Origin: Thermanaeromonas sp. C210
Lineage (GTDB): Bacteria > Bacillota > DSM-521 > Neomoorellales > Neomoorellaceae
Length of the DNA: 64,000 nt
Reading direction: 5' to 3'
Assembly: GCF_013167955.1 (NCBI RefSeq)
Contig: NZ_BLWF01000003.1
Location: 496,001-560,000 of the forward strand
The notes beneath the pieces are model-generated. The model was not told the origin of the DNA and made no database searches. It saw only the letters and a list, made by a program, of their open reading frames with translations. Positions 44,026-53,894 of this stretch are shown here, in pieces. The translations under genes were made by a program, and so were the position numbers. Position 1 is the stretch's first letter, and every line of letters starts with the position of its first letter.

Positions 44026-45345
44026 GTGTTGCAGAACGTGAAGATTGTCGTAGTTGGCATGGGGTATGTCGGCCTAGTAGCTGCCTGCTGCCTGGCTCGT
44101 TCAGGCCATCAGGTGATCGGTGTCGAAAGCGCTCCGGAAAAACTCAGCAAACTCAGAAGCGGCATTTTGCCCCTTTACGAAGAAGGTTTGGAGGAGGTCT
44201 ACCGAAAGACTGTTGAATCTCAGCACCTCTCTTTTACCGACGATCTACGGGAGGCAATTGAGGTTGCAGACATTATCATGATCGCCGTAGGAACACCATC
44301 CCTCCCAGACGGCAGAGTGGATCTGTCACAAGTATACGAAGTGTCAGGGACGATTTGTGAGGCTGCGGATCATCCCTTCATCGTCGTGATGAAAAGCACG
44401 GTTCCCCCGGGAACGGGTAAATACCTCATCGAAAGGTTTTTCAGTAAAGCAAGGGTGCCTATATCCTATGTGTCTAATCCTGAGTTTCTCCGGGAAGGGA
44501 TAGCTGTATGGGATTGGTACCATCCGGACCGGATTGTTGTAGGTTGCGATGACGCCCGCACTGCTGAGAAGGTATTAGAGCTCTACAGCGATATCGAGGC
44601 CCCTAAGGTTACCATGGATATTACCAGCGCCGAGATGGTGAAGTATGCCTCCAATGCGTTTTTGGCCACCAAGATATCCTTCATTAACGAGATTGCCAAT
44701 TTGTGCGAATTGGTAGGAGCAGATATTAAGGCCGTGGCGCCTGCCGTCGGGATGGACAAGCGGATAGGTCCCCATTTTTTGCAAGCGGGGTTGGGCTATG
44801 GTGGTTCGTGCTTCCCCAAAGACACCAAGGGGTTGGATTTTGTCTCCACCTTTAACGGCTATAGTTTCAATCTCTTGAAGGCCGTAATCGAGGTCAACGC
44901 GAAGCAACGTATTCTTGCCGTAAGGAAGTTACATAAGCTTTTGGGAGGGTTGGTCGGAAGAAGGATCGCTGTGTTGGGTTTGGCCTTTAAGCCTAACACA
45001 GACGACATCCGGGAAGCTCCCGCCATTGACATTATTCGGTATTTGGTGGACGAAGGGGCGGAGGTAGCTGCCGCTGATCCCCTCGCTATTCGGAACGCAG
45101 CTTCCCAGTTGCCTCCGTGTGTGAAGCTTTCCCCAGACCCGTATGAGGTTTTGCATGGGGCGCAGGCTGTTCTCCTTGCGACAGAGTGGCCCCAGTTCAT
45201 TGTGCTGGACTGGGGGAAGGTGAAAGGTTTGATGCGTGAGCCTTTCGTTATCGTGGATGGAAGAAATGCTCTGGATCCCGAAAAACTTACGGAATTGGGA
45301 TTTATTTATTGCGGTTTCGGGGTTTTACCTAAGTTCCGCGGCTGA
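44026..45345 (+). CDS. ugd: UDP-glucose 6-dehydrogenase
   Basis: A 439-residue UDP-glucose/GDP-mannose dehydrogenase family enzyme; oxidation to the uronic acid needs two NAD. The N-terminal Rossmann loop is VVGMGYVGLVAA (about residues 9-20). MKSTVPPGT, SNPEFLREG, the catalytic-cysteine block GYGGSCFPKDTKGL (about 258-271) and GLAFKPNTDDIREAP follow. It likely provides UDP-glucuronate to the polysaccharide; other members make UDP-ManNAcA, which matters because a wecB remnant lies next door. Start could be GTG 44026 or GTG 44038; AGAGGTG precedes both. Confidence 0.88.
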   Translation: MLQNVKIVVVGMGYVGLVAACCLARSGHQVIGVESAPEKLSKLRSGILPLYEEGLEEVYRKTVESQHLSFTDDLREAIEVADIIMIAVGTPSLPDGRVDLSQVYEVSGTICEAADHPFIVVMKSTVPPGTGKYLIERFFSKARVPISYVSNPEFLREGIAVWDWYHPDRIVVGCDDARTAEKVLELYSDIEAPKVTMDITSAEMVKYASNAFLATKISFINEIANLCELVGADIKAVAPAVGMDKRIGPHFLQAGLGYGGSCFPKDTKGLDFVSTFNGYSFNLLKAVIEVNAKQRILAVRKLHKLLGGLVGRRIAVLGLAFKPNTDDIREAPAIDIIRYLVDEGAEVAAADPLAIRNAASQLPPCVKLSPDPYEVLHGAQAVLLATEWPQFIVLDWGKVKGLMREPFVIVDGRNALDPEKLTELGFIYCGFGVLPKFRG

Positions 45346-45363
45346 GGTAGGAGGGTTGTTTAC

Positions 45364-46584
45364 TTGCTTGGCTCTCTGTGGATTTTGAATCATTACGCCA
45401 TCAGTCCCGATATGCCCGGCGGCACCAGGCATTACGACCTGGGGCGGGAACTGGTCAAGCGGGGGTACGAAGTCGTCATTTTTGCTTCAGGCTTTGACCA
45501 CAGCACCCGCAGGTATGCCAAGGTAAAACCTGGTGAAAAGATGAGGGTAGAACAATACGACGGTGTGACATTTGTCTGGATCAATACCGTACCTTATGCC
45601 GGTAATGATTGGCGTCGTGTGTTGAATATGTTGTCCTACGGCTGGAGGGTTCTTGGATGCAGTCGGGGGTTTGCTACCCCGGATGTTGTCATCGGGTCTT
45701 CGATGCATCCCTTTGCAGCTTTGGCAGGTTGGCGGCTGGCGCAAAAGCATCGCGCTAAGTTTATCTTCGAAGTTAGGGATCTGTGGCCTCAGGTATTAGT
45801 TGATATGGGAAGGATGAGGGAGGCTCATCCCGTCGTCAAGCTGCTTCGGGCGCTGGAGCTTTTTTTGTACCGGAAATCAGACCGCATCGTTATTTTGGGG
45901 AATCAGATGAAGGACTACATTACAAGTAGGTACAACATCAGTGAAGAGAAAATTGTCTGGATTCCCAACGGTGTAGACCTTACTCGATTTAGCAGCATTA
46001 CACCTCCGAAGGGGAGCAATCCAGACTTCCTTGTAATGTATCTTGGGGCGCATAGCGCAACTAATGCTCTCCACGTGCTGGTGGAAGCTGCTAAGATAGT
46101 CCAGGAGCGGGGATACGAAAGGATCCGTTTTTCCTTAGTGGGTGATGGTCCCGAAAAGCAGAATCTTATGCGGCTGGCCAGGGAAATGGGGCTTACAAAT
46201 ATTGAGTTCTTACCGCCAGTGCCAAAAGATGAGGTCCCTATCGTTCTGGCCAAAGCAGATGCTCTTGTGCTGACGAAAGATCCGACTTTCGGTGCCTATA
46301 GTGGCAGTGTTCTCAAAATGTTTGATTATATGGCTTCGTATAGACCGGTAATTTTTTCTGGTGACCTTGCTTATAATCCCGTAAAAGAGAGCGGCTGCGG
46401 GTATACCGTTCCTCCGGGAGACAGCAAAGCCCTGGCAGAAGCCGTAATCGCTCTGTACGAAATGCCGGAAAGCGAACGTTTAACTTTAGGTCTTCGAGGC
46501 CGCCAATATGTAGAAAAACACCACAGCATCGAGGTTCTGGGAGAAAAGCTTTTCCAGGTGATCACCGAAGTGCTGCAAAATTAA
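45364..46584 (+). CDS. Family 4 glycosyltransferase (WbuB-like)
   Basis: A 406-residue GT-B enzyme beginning at TTG 45364 (LGSLWILNHYAISPDMPGGT), after AGGAGGG. The opening HYA-x-x-PDMPGGTRHYDLGREL and the later LWPQVLVDMG are typical of WbuB-type glycosyltransferases. The C-terminal domain has MYLGAHSATNALHVLVEAAK and KMFDYMASYRPVIFSGD, which lacks the classic E-x7-E but keeps its place. It is in the same direction and spacing as ugd and the deacetylase, so one transcript is likely. Confidence 0.82.
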   Translation: MLGSLWILNHYAISPDMPGGTRHYDLGRELVKRGYEVVIFASGFDHSTRRYAKVKPGEKMRVEQYDGVTFVWINTVPYAGNDWRRVLNMLSYGWRVLGCSRGFATPDVVIGSSMHPFAALAGWRLAQKHRAKFIFEVRDLWPQVLVDMGRMREAHPVVKLLRALELFLYRKSDRIVILGNQMKDYITSRYNISEEKIVWIPNGVDLTRFSSITPPKGSNPDFLVMYLGAHSATNALHVLVEAAKIVQERGYERIRFSLVGDGPEKQNLMRLAREMGLTNIEFLPPVPKDEVPIVLAKADALVLTKDPTFGAYSGSVLKMFDYMASYRPVIFSGDLAYNPVKESGCGYTVPPGDSKALAEAVIALYEMPESERLTLGLRGRQYVEKHHSIEVLGEKLFQVITEVLQN

Positions 46585-46633
46585 GGGCGGTTTAAGGTGG
46601 GGTTTTATTACCTTGAATTAGGGGGTTAACATC

Positions 46634-47398
46634 TTGGATTTTACGCTTAAGGCTTACCAAAGCTTTTTGCGTGTTATTGTCGAAAGTGGCTACAGAGTAA
46701 TTACTGTGAGAGATTATCTCGCCAGTGAGCAACTCTCTCCTTTTGTAATTTTACGCCATGATGTGGAGTGGAACCCCCGCCGGGCGCAGCACATTGCTGA
46801 TGCGGAACTTAGGCTCGGTTTAAGATCCACATTTTATTTTCGTGCTAATACCAGGGCCTATGATATTCCTTTAATGTTACAGTTGCAGAACGAGGGTTTT
46901 GAGATTGGGTATCACTACGACACTTTAGACCGTTGCAATGGAGACTTTGATAAGGCTATTGCTTTGTTCGAGGAAGAACTATCCCGCTTCCGGCGTGCTG
47001 GGGTCAATGTCCAGACGGTTTGTTCCCATGGGAATCCAAGAGTTAGAAAACGCGGTTATCAGGCAAACTATGATATTTTTTTAAAGGACGAAGGTCTTAA
47101 GCGTAGGGCTGATATCCTGGGAGAAGCCTATCTTGATTTGGATTTCTCAGCTGTAAAATACCTCAGTGATGCTGGCATTCGATGGAATGTAGGGCTCACG
47201 ACAAGGCAGATCGAAGCTTTGATTCGAACAAAAGAACAACCTGCATTTTACATCTTAGTCCATCCCGATTACTGGTCGAGAACGTGGATACGGGCGCTGG
47301 CGCTGAAGTGCGCGGCGCGTGGTATAAAGATTTTCCGCATAAATAATATCATTGCCGCAATAAGAGAATATAGTAGCATCCTATCGAGAACACGATAG
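46634..47398 (+). CDS. Polysaccharide deacetylase family protein
   Basis: A 254-residue NodB/CE4-like protein without signal peptide. VILRHDVEWNPRRAQHIADA holds the HDVE-type metal site (about residues 38-41), with STFYFRANTRAYD and GFEIGYHYDTLDRCNGDFDK (His pair) after it, and VCSHGNPR. It could act on a nucleotide- or lipid-linked sugar in the cytoplasm. Start is TTG 46634 with few alternatives. It is the last gene of the locus before the defence-like remnant. Confidence 0.75.
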   Translation: MDFTLKAYQSFLRVIVESGYRVITVRDYLASEQLSPFVILRHDVEWNPRRAQHIADAELRLGLRSTFYFRANTRAYDIPLMLQLQNEGFEIGYHYDTLDRCNGDFDKAIALFEEELSRFRRAGVNVQTVCSHGNPRVRKRGYQANYDIFLKDEGLKRRADILGEAYLDLDFSAVKYLSDAGIRWNVGLTTRQIEALIRTKEQPAFYILVHPDYWSRTWIRALALKCAARGIKIFRINNIIAAIREYSSILSRTR

Positions 47399-47413
47399 GT
47401 AAGCAGGGGACTG

Positions 47414-48765
47414 ATGGCCCTTGACTGGGTTTTGCCTGGAGGAAGAGATTTTGGGGGGCGGGTTATAGTGCAGCAGCTTGCAAAAACGAAGCAGCTTCTT
47501 GCTTTCCTTCAAAACTTCGCCACCCTGAGGCGGAAGCGGGTTACGGCCTACGGAAGCGGGGATAAGGTTCTTTGGCTAGCCGATCTCCCCCGTGACCTGC
47601 CTTCCGGTTGGAAGGACGCCTGCAGGTCGGCCTTTAGCACGGAGAAGCCCGATGAAATTCCCGAACTGTGGCTGGAGGTCCGCAAGAAGCGCAGGCCGGA
47701 GCCGCCACCGATCCCGGAAGAAATAAAACCTTGGCTTCCAGATGAGTTTTTGGATAAACCGGAAGAATATGCCTTAAAAAACACGGAGGACCTCTTCGAC
47801 CTGGTGCAGGGGAAGACCAATTCAGCTACCAAAAGAAATGCTCCGAAATCTCAACCGAATCGTCGGGATTGGTCGGCGACTGAAAAGTTGGAACAGTTGT
47901 GGCTTGAGTATCTGGTGAACCAGTGGGAACCCTGGGCAAAGGAATTTCGCATTTGGCGGGAAGTGCAACAACTCTATGAGGACGTAGACTTTATACGCCG
48001 TCGCCTCGAGGAAGCTGAGGAACGTTATGAGCTCGTCCTCGCTGTAGGGCTGCTCCAGTGGCGCGATCCTGCTGGGGTTACTATTAAACGCCATCTTCTT
48101 ACGGCTTCGGCGGAGATCTCTCAAGATGCCGTCCGCGGCGTGCTGACCGTGACCCCTGCTGCCTCCTTCGACGGGTTCCGGATCGAGTTGGATATGCTGG
48201 AATTTCAACACCGGCCTGATTTGGGCCCGGTAAAAGACGAGCTTGAAGATCTTCTGGAGGAACTAGACGTTAGGGCATGGGACAAGGCCAGGATGGGAAA
48301 AATTTTGCGGCTTATTGCCAACCGTGCCACACCAGATGCCCAGGTGGATGAAAACGGCTGGAGGCCCCTCGAGAGAGCAGATAAAACATTTCGCATTGTC
48401 CTGGCCCCAGCTTTAGTTCTACGCGAACGCCGGCCCACAACCTATGATGAGCTGATCACCCGCTTCCTGGAAGCTGCAGAAAATGACCCCCGGTTCTCTA
48501 CCACAATCCCTTGGGAGCACTTCGTTGCCGAAGGCGAAGCTCTGAGTGATTCATCCGAAACAGTGCCTGAAGACGGTGGTCTATCCGGCAATGTAGGTGA
48601 CAGGCTGTATTTTCCCCTCCCTATGAACGACGAACAAAGGAAGATCGCAGAACAGCTCAGGAAGCGTCCCTATGTCCTGGTCAAGGGGCCTCCGGGAACG
48701 GGGAAGAGCCACACCATAGCCAACCGGAAATTATCAGCGCCACTCGTGCCCTGGGTGGGGCCTCT
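47414..48765 (+). pseudogene. Superfamily 1 helicase-like AAA protein, truncated by IS
   Basis: A 450-residue N-terminal fragment ending in Walker A KGPPGTGKSHTIAN (about residues 426-439). Relatives I know go on for several hundred residues of SF1 helicase domain. After IAN the sequence departs from the family (RKLSAPLVPWVG), and the IS begins 40 bases later. The upstream part has no recognised catalytic site, being helical and acidic (WREVQQLYEDVDFIRRRLEE). Large AAA/SF1 proteins of this kind often occur in defence loci, and a DUF262 gene lies beyond the IS. That link is inference. Confidence 0.6.
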
Positions 48766-50377
48766 GAGCCATCTGCGCTGACCGGGGAATAAGATAAGGT
48801 GAAGGTATGAAGGGATTGGGGGGAAATATTTTACCCCAGGAAAGGCATGAATTTTGTTGGGGTTGAGGGGAATTGGGTTTAAGGGATTAAAAAATTGACC
48901 CCCAAAAGAGGATGACCCTCCTTAAGAAGCGAATCTGTTAAGTAACGACAAACCAACCAAACAAAGGAGGGTCATCCATGGCTATTATACCACAACAGGC
49001 GCTTTTTGGATGGAGGAAAATCCAAAATTTAGGGGAGCTCGAACGACTTAGGCTAGTGCTTGAATACATGCCGGACGAAGAATTGATGGTAGAACTGGAG
49101 AGGGAACGGGCTAATGGGCGGGATGACTATCCCATAAGGGCCGTATGGAACTCTGTACCGGCAGGGATAGTATACCAACATCCTTCGATAGAGAGTTTAA
49201 GGCGGGAGCTAAAACGAAACGCTCAATTAAGGGAGCCATGTGGATTTGACCTTGTTAAGGGAGAAAAAGCTGTACCGCCGTCATGGGTATACAGCCGGTT
49301 TTTGCGGAAACTGCTTAAGAAAGAAGAAAAGGTCGAAGAAATATTTTACCGGCTGGTAGAGGAGATAAGGGAGGAACTACCGCGTTTTGGAGAAGTAGCG
49401 GCCATAGACGGCAAAGCCTTGGCGAGCTTAAGTCGTGGGAGGAAGAAGGAAAAAGTGGGGGAGCTTAGACCTGATGGTCGGCGGGAACGAGATGCAGACT
49501 GGGGGTGTAAGATTTACCGGGGTAAAAGGGAAGACGGCAGCCAGTGGGAAAAAGTAGTGAAATAGTTTGGATTTCGCCTGCACCTAATAGTAGATGCCCT
49601 ATAAGAACTACCCATAGGGTTCAAAGTGACCAAGGCGTCGGCGAGCGAAGTAAAAGAGGCGCCTAGGCTTTTGGAGAAGCTAAAAGAGAAGGCACCGGGG
49701 ACCTTTGAAAGGATTAAATATCTTGCAGCAGACAAGGCCTACGATTCCACAGAACTGAACATTAAGCTATGGGAAGAGTATCAAATAAAGCCGGTCATAG
49801 ACATAAGGAACCAATGGAAAGACGGGGAAGAAACTAAACTAATAGCGGGGCAGGAGAACGTAGTATACGACTATAAGGGCAAAGTTAGCTGTTACTGTCC
49901 GGATACGGGGATAAAGAGGGAGATGGCCTATGGAGGATTTGAGAGAGACCGGGAAGCATTAAAATACCGCTGTCCGGCCAGGCATTATGGGTTAAGATGC
50001 AAGGGTATAGATAAATGTCCGGTCAAGAGCAGTATTCGGATACCCCTTAAAGAAGACCGGAGGGTGTTTACACCATTGGCTCGTTCCAGCTACCGTTGGC
50101 AGGAACTTTACAAGAAGCGTACAGCGGTGGAGCGAGTAAACAGCCGATTAGACCAGAGTTTTGGTTTTGAGCAACACCTTATCCGGGGATTACAGAAGAT
50201 GAGTTTAAGATGCGCTCTAGCGTTAGCGGTGATGCTGGCCATGGCGCTAGGGAGGATACGAGAAAAGAAAGGAGAAAACCTACGTAGTAGTTTAGTAAAG
50301 GCAGCCTAAGGCTAAGGGTTGCTTTTGTAAGATTATGGCAAAACCCTCTAAAAAATCGGCCACAACGCAGATGCCTC
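48766..50377 (+). mobile_element. 1.6-kb insertion sequence, copy 2 (inactive)
   Basis: Ends GAGCCATCTGCG (48766-48777) and CGCAGATGCCTC (50366-50377) match copy 1. It is in the opposite orientation to copy 1. The flanks CCTCT and TTATT do not match, so there is no target duplication. A deletion next to the element, or recombination between two copies, would explain this. Its transposase has two internal stops. It is about 120 bases shorter than copy 1. Confidence 0.88.
48978..50309 (+). pseudogene. DDE transposase with two nonsense codons
   Basis: Nearly identical to the transposase of copy 1. A TAG at 49563 replaces the tryptophan of VVKWFGFRL, and a TAA about 13 codons later replaces a tyrosine in DALYELPLGF. 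Only fragments of 195 and 227 residues remain. The DDE residues in the rest are kept, so the decay is recent. Copy 1 could still supply transposase for its ends. Confidence 0.9.
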
Positions 50378-50402
50378 TTTATTGGAAAGGGGTTGACGCC
50401 TT

Positions 50403-52349
50403 TTGAAAATCGCTACTATCCTCGACCAGATCGATTTGGGAAGCATGGCCCTGCCCGAGTTTCAACGGGGGTATGTATGGAACCGCGACCAGGTGCGCGG
50501 CCTGATGCAGTCCCTTTACCGCCGCTATCCCATCGGAAGCCTCCTGGTGTGGGTCACACGTTCGGAGGGCGCCGCTTCTAGAGGTGACCAAGCCCCGGCC
50601 CCGGGAGTGGTAAAACTTTTGCTCGACGGCCAGCAGCGGATAACCACCCTTTACGGGATCATCAGGGGCAGGCCGCCCCGGTTTTTCGACGGCAACGCCC
50701 AGGCCTTCACCGGCCTTTATTTTCACCTGGAGGATGAAGTCTTCGAGTTCTATATGCCTACTAAAATGAAAGACAACCCCCTCTGGGTGAATATCACCGA
50801 GCTCATGCAGGCCGGGGTGGGCAAGTTCATCGGCCGGCTGTACGCTGTGCCGGAGCTGGCGAACCGGATGGAGGTCTATATCCAGCGCCTGACTGCTATT
50901 GATGGGATCAAGAATATAGACCTGCATGTGGAAGAGGTGACCGGCGAGGACAAGACCATTGACGTGGTGGTGGACATCTTTAATCGGGTCAACAGCGGCG
51001 GCACCAAGCTTTCCCAGGGCGACCTGGCCCTGGCCAAGATCTGCGCCGCATGGCCGGAAGCCAGGCAGGCCATGAAGGAGGTGCTTGTCGGCTGGGAAAA
51101 GGCCGGTTTCCACTTCAACCTCGACTGGCTGCTGCGTAATATCACCACCATCCTCACCGGGGAGGCTTCTTTTTCCGCTTTAAAAGATGTAAATGCGCCG
51201 CAGTTTCAAAAGGGTCTTGTCCTGGCCCAGGATGCCTGCAACTACCTGTTGAATATGATTTCCGGCCGCCTGGGCCTCGACCATGACCGGGTTCTGGGCG
51301 GGCGCTATGCCTTTCCGGTGATGACCAGGTATCTTGTCCTGCGGGGCGGCAAGCTGAAGGATGCCAGGGAGCGCGACCGCCTTCTGTACTGGTACGTTCA
51401 CAGCTTCCTCTGGGGCCGCTTTGCCGGCTCCACGGAAACTGTTTTGAATCAGGACCTAAAAGTCCTGGAGCCGGTGGACGGTGCCCTGGACCGGCTGATC
51501 GAGCAGCTCCGCCTCTCCCGGGGCAGCCTCACCATCCGGCCGGAAGACTTTGCCGGGTGGAGCCTGGGTGCCAGGTTTTATCCCATGCTTTATCTTTTGA
51601 CCAGGGTTTACGGCGCCCGGGACTGGTGCAGCGGCGTGCCCCTTTCGGCGAATCTGCTGGGCAAACTCAATGCCCTGCAGGTGCACCACATCTTTCCCAA
51701 GGCCCTTCTTTATGAACATGGTTACCAGAAGGCGGAGGTCAACGCCATTGCCAACCTCTGCTTTCTCACCCAGGGAGCCAACCTGGCCATTAGCGACAGG
51801 AGGCCTGAGGTTTATTTAGAGGAAGTGGAAAAGAGGTTCCCGGGGGCCCTGGCCTCTCAGTGGGTGCCCCTGGACCGGGAGCTCTGGCGGGTGGAAAACT
51901 ACAGGGAGTTTCTCGCTGAGCGGCGGCGCCTTTTGGCTGCAGCGGCCAATCGTTTCGTGGAGGAGCTGCTTAACGGTTCGCCTGCCGCCCCGGCCGCGGT
52001 CAGCTATTCGACAACTTTAGAGGCGGCCCCGGCGCCCATGGCGGCGGATGACGAAGAAATCGGCGCCCTGCTGGAATGGCTGCAGGCAAACAAACTTCCC
52101 AGGCCGGAGCTTGATTTTGAAATATGCGGCCCTGCCGGGGAGGTGCTGACTGTTGTGGACCTGGCCTGGCCTAACGGGGTGCAGGAGGGCTACAGCCAGC
52201 CGGTAGCCCTGGTCCTGCAGGAGGATAGGGAGCAGAATAGGATTCTAAATCAGTTGGGCTATCGCTATTTTAACAGCGCAAAAGACTTGCGGGCTTATTT
52301 GGAAAAGCTGGTAGGAATCGCCGGTGAAGAGGAAGAGGTGGGGCATTAA
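50403..52349 (+). CDS. DUF262/HNH protein (GmrSD-like)
   Basis: A 648-residue protein. The N-terminal DUF262 (ParB/Srx-like fold) has LPEFQRGYVWNRDQVRGLMQ (about residues 18-37) and LLLDGQQRITTLYGI (about 76-90; DGQQR is the key motif). A central region follows, then an HNH-type DUF1524-like block LNALQVHHIFPKALLYEHG (about 419-437) with NLCFLTQGANLAIS. This two-domain design is that of GmrS-GmrD type IV restriction enzymes, which cut modified phage DNA using nucleotide energy. Start TTG 50403 lies 26 bases inside the IS boundary, with GGAAAGGGG upstream, so transcription might come from the IS. Confidence 0.75.
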   Translation: MKIATILDQIDLGSMALPEFQRGYVWNRDQVRGLMQSLYRRYPIGSLLVWVTRSEGAASRGDQAPAPGVVKLLLDGQQRITTLYGIIRGRPPRFFDGNAQAFTGLYFHLEDEVFEFYMPTKMKDNPLWVNITELMQAGVGKFIGRLYAVPELANRMEVYIQRLTAIDGIKNIDLHVEEVTGEDKTIDVVVDIFNRVNSGGTKLSQGDLALAKICAAWPEARQAMKEVLVGWEKAGFHFNLDWLLRNITTILTGEASFSALKDVNAPQFQKGLVLAQDACNYLLNMISGRLGLDHDRVLGGRYAFPVMTRYLVLRGGKLKDARERDRLLYWYVHSFLWGRFAGSTETVLNQDLKVLEPVDGALDRLIEQLRLSRGSLTIRPEDFAGWSLGARFYPMLYLLTRVYGARDWCSGVPLSANLLGKLNALQVHHIFPKALLYEHGYQKAEVNAIANLCFLTQGANLAISDRRPEVYLEEVEKRFPGALASQWVPLDRELWRVENYREFLAERRRLLAAAANRFVEELLNGSPAAPAAVSYSTTLEAAPAPMAADDEEIGALLEWLQANKLPRPELDFEICGPAGEVLTVVDLAWPNGVQEGYSQPVALVLQEDREQNRILNQLGYRYFNSAKDLRAYLEKLVGIAGEEEEVGH

Positions 52350-52418
52350 GGTTATCTTTACATATAAATCGATCTTCTTTACAATAAAATTAGAGTAAAG
52401 GTAATTGAAGTGGTTATT

Positions 52419-52676
52419 ATGCCTATCGCTAAGATATCATCGAAAGGCCAGGTAACCATCCCGGCAGAAATACGCAAGTTTTTAGGCGTCGCACCGGGCT
52501 CACATCTTCGCTTTATAATAAAGGAAGGTACCGTACAGATTGAAAAAGGTAGTCATGACATAGCCGCCCTGAAAGGCAGCGTACCGGTAGAGGGGGAACA
52601 GGATTTTTTGAAGGCACGTCATCAGGCCATGGAAGAGGTTGCCATAGAGATTGCAAGGGAAGGCAAGAGTGATTGA
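52419..52676 (+). CDS. AbrB/MazE-type antitoxin
   Basis: An 85-residue swapped-hairpin AbrB protein: ISSKGQVTIPAEIRKFLGVA (about residues 5-24) and LRFIIKEGTVQIEKG form the DNA-binding domain, and the C-terminal helix QAMEEVAIEIAREG would cap a toxin. It overlaps the start of a PIN gene by eight bases, the usual VapBC layout. The ATG at 52419 fits the family better than the in-frame GTG at 52410. Its partner is broken, so it may be an orphan. Confidence 0.8.
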   Translation: MPIAKISSKGQVTIPAEIRKFLGVAPGSHLRFIIKEGTVQIEKGSHDIAALKGSVPVEGEQDFLKARHQAMEEVAIEIAREGKSD

Positions 52677-52973
52677 CGCCAACATCATCCTACGTTTTCT
52701 TGTGAATGACGATCAGTTAAAAGCTGAACGATGTTCTGCCCTTTTACAAAGGGTTGAAGACGGGGTAGAGGAAGTTTTTTGTTTTCTCTTCGTGGCATGC
52801 GTCTTTCCAGCAAGTCGGTGGCCAGGAAAGCTCCCGAGTGGTATGTAGAAAAGAATGTTGATTGGACGGATGCCTTCGTTGCTGCTAAAATGGCAGCGGG
52901 AAAGAAGCCGGAGATATATTCTTACGATCGTCATTTTGATAAGTTTCCGGAAATTAAAAGAATTGAGCCCTGA
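52669..52973 (+). pseudogene. PIN-domain (VapC-like) toxin, internally deleted
   Basis: The N-terminal PIN strand is VIDANIILRFLVNDDQLKAE (residues 1-20, catalytic Asp 3) and the C-terminal block is WTDAFVAAKMAAGKKPEIYS then YDRHFDKFPEI (last catalytic Asp region). Between them only about 25 codons remain, in a shifted frame, where some 70 residues would be normal, so the middle acidic residue is lost. It overlaps the AbrB antitoxin gene. It cannot form a working PIN nuclease. Confidence 0.75.
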
Positions 52974-53051
52974 CATACTACGGCTAAACCGGATAAGGCG
53001 ACCGTTAGAGCGCGTATCGTGGGATAGAACATTTTTTGCCGGAGGGTTTTT

Positions 53052-53894
53052 ATGGGCACGTGCATTTACTGCGGAAAGCCGGCCGGATTTCTTCGTAAAA
53101 AGCACCGGGAGTGCGCGGAGAAGCGCGACCGGGGCTGGGCCGAAATGGTCAACCTGGCCAAAGACGCTGCCCTGGGAGAAAGTCCCGAAGGCACGCTGGA
53201 AACCCTTGCCGGCCGGCTGGAAGAAGTGGCCCGGGAGAGTTTTATCCCGCCGGAACAGGTGCGGGATGCATTAATTGCCGGGTGGGAGAAGGCGGTAAAC
53301 CACTTTCTGGAGGACGGCAACCTGGATGCCCAGGAAGAAAACAGGCTGGCCCAGTTCGCCAGGCATTTTGACTTCACCCAGGAAGACCTGGACAGAAACG
53401 GCTTCTATACCCGGTTCGTCAAGGGCGCAGTGCTAAGGGAGCTTATGGAAGGCAAGGTTCCTTCCCGCTTCCACCCGGTAGGGGAGTTGCCCTTTAACTT
53501 TCAAAAGAGCGAGGCCCTCATCTGGGCCTTTAACGATGTGGCCTACTATGAAGAAAAAACCCGGCGGGGATATGTGGGCGGGAGCCACGGGGTAAGTTTT
53601 AGGATTGCCAAGGGGGTATATTACCGGGTCGGCTCTTTCCGGGGCCGGCCGGTGGAAATAACGGAAAAGGTGTTGGTAGACAGGGGGATCCTCGCGGTGA
53701 CTACCAAACACCTCTATTTCCAAGGGGCCAAGAAGGCTTTTCGCGTGCGGTGGGACAAAGTGGTTTCCTTTATGCCGTACTCGGATGGTATTGGGATCCA
53801 GAGGGATGCGACCACGGCCAAACCCCAGTTCTTTGTTACCGGTGACGGCTGGTTTACTTACAACCTGCTAGCTAATATCGCCAACTTGGGCTAG
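53052..53894 (+). CDS. Zinc-ribbon protein with C-terminal PH-like domain
   Basis: A 280-residue protein. It starts MGTCIYCGKPAGFLRKKHRE with a C-x2-C...H...C cluster (C4, C7, H18, C21). The middle is helical (residues about 25-150), with a tandem EDGNLDAQEENRLAQFARHF segment seen in some phage-defence and secretion-linked proteins. The last 90 residues (GVYYRVGSFRGRP, ILAVTTKHLYFQGAKKAFRV) form strands like a bacterial PH domain. I cannot name its job. Start ATG 53052 follows GGAGGG. It has no overlap with neighbours; gaps either side suggest it is monocistronic. Confidence 0.6.
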   Translation: MGTCIYCGKPAGFLRKKHRECAEKRDRGWAEMVNLAKDAALGESPEGTLETLAGRLEEVARESFIPPEQVRDALIAGWEKAVNHFLEDGNLDAQEENRLAQFARHFDFTQEDLDRNGFYTRFVKGAVLRELMEGKVPSRFHPVGELPFNFQKSEALIWAFNDVAYYEEKTRRGYVGGSHGVSFRIAKGVYYRVGSFRGRPVEITEKVLVDRGILAVTTKHLYFQGAKKAFRVRWDKVVSFMPYSDGIGIQRDATTAKPQFFVTGDGWFTYNLLANIANLG

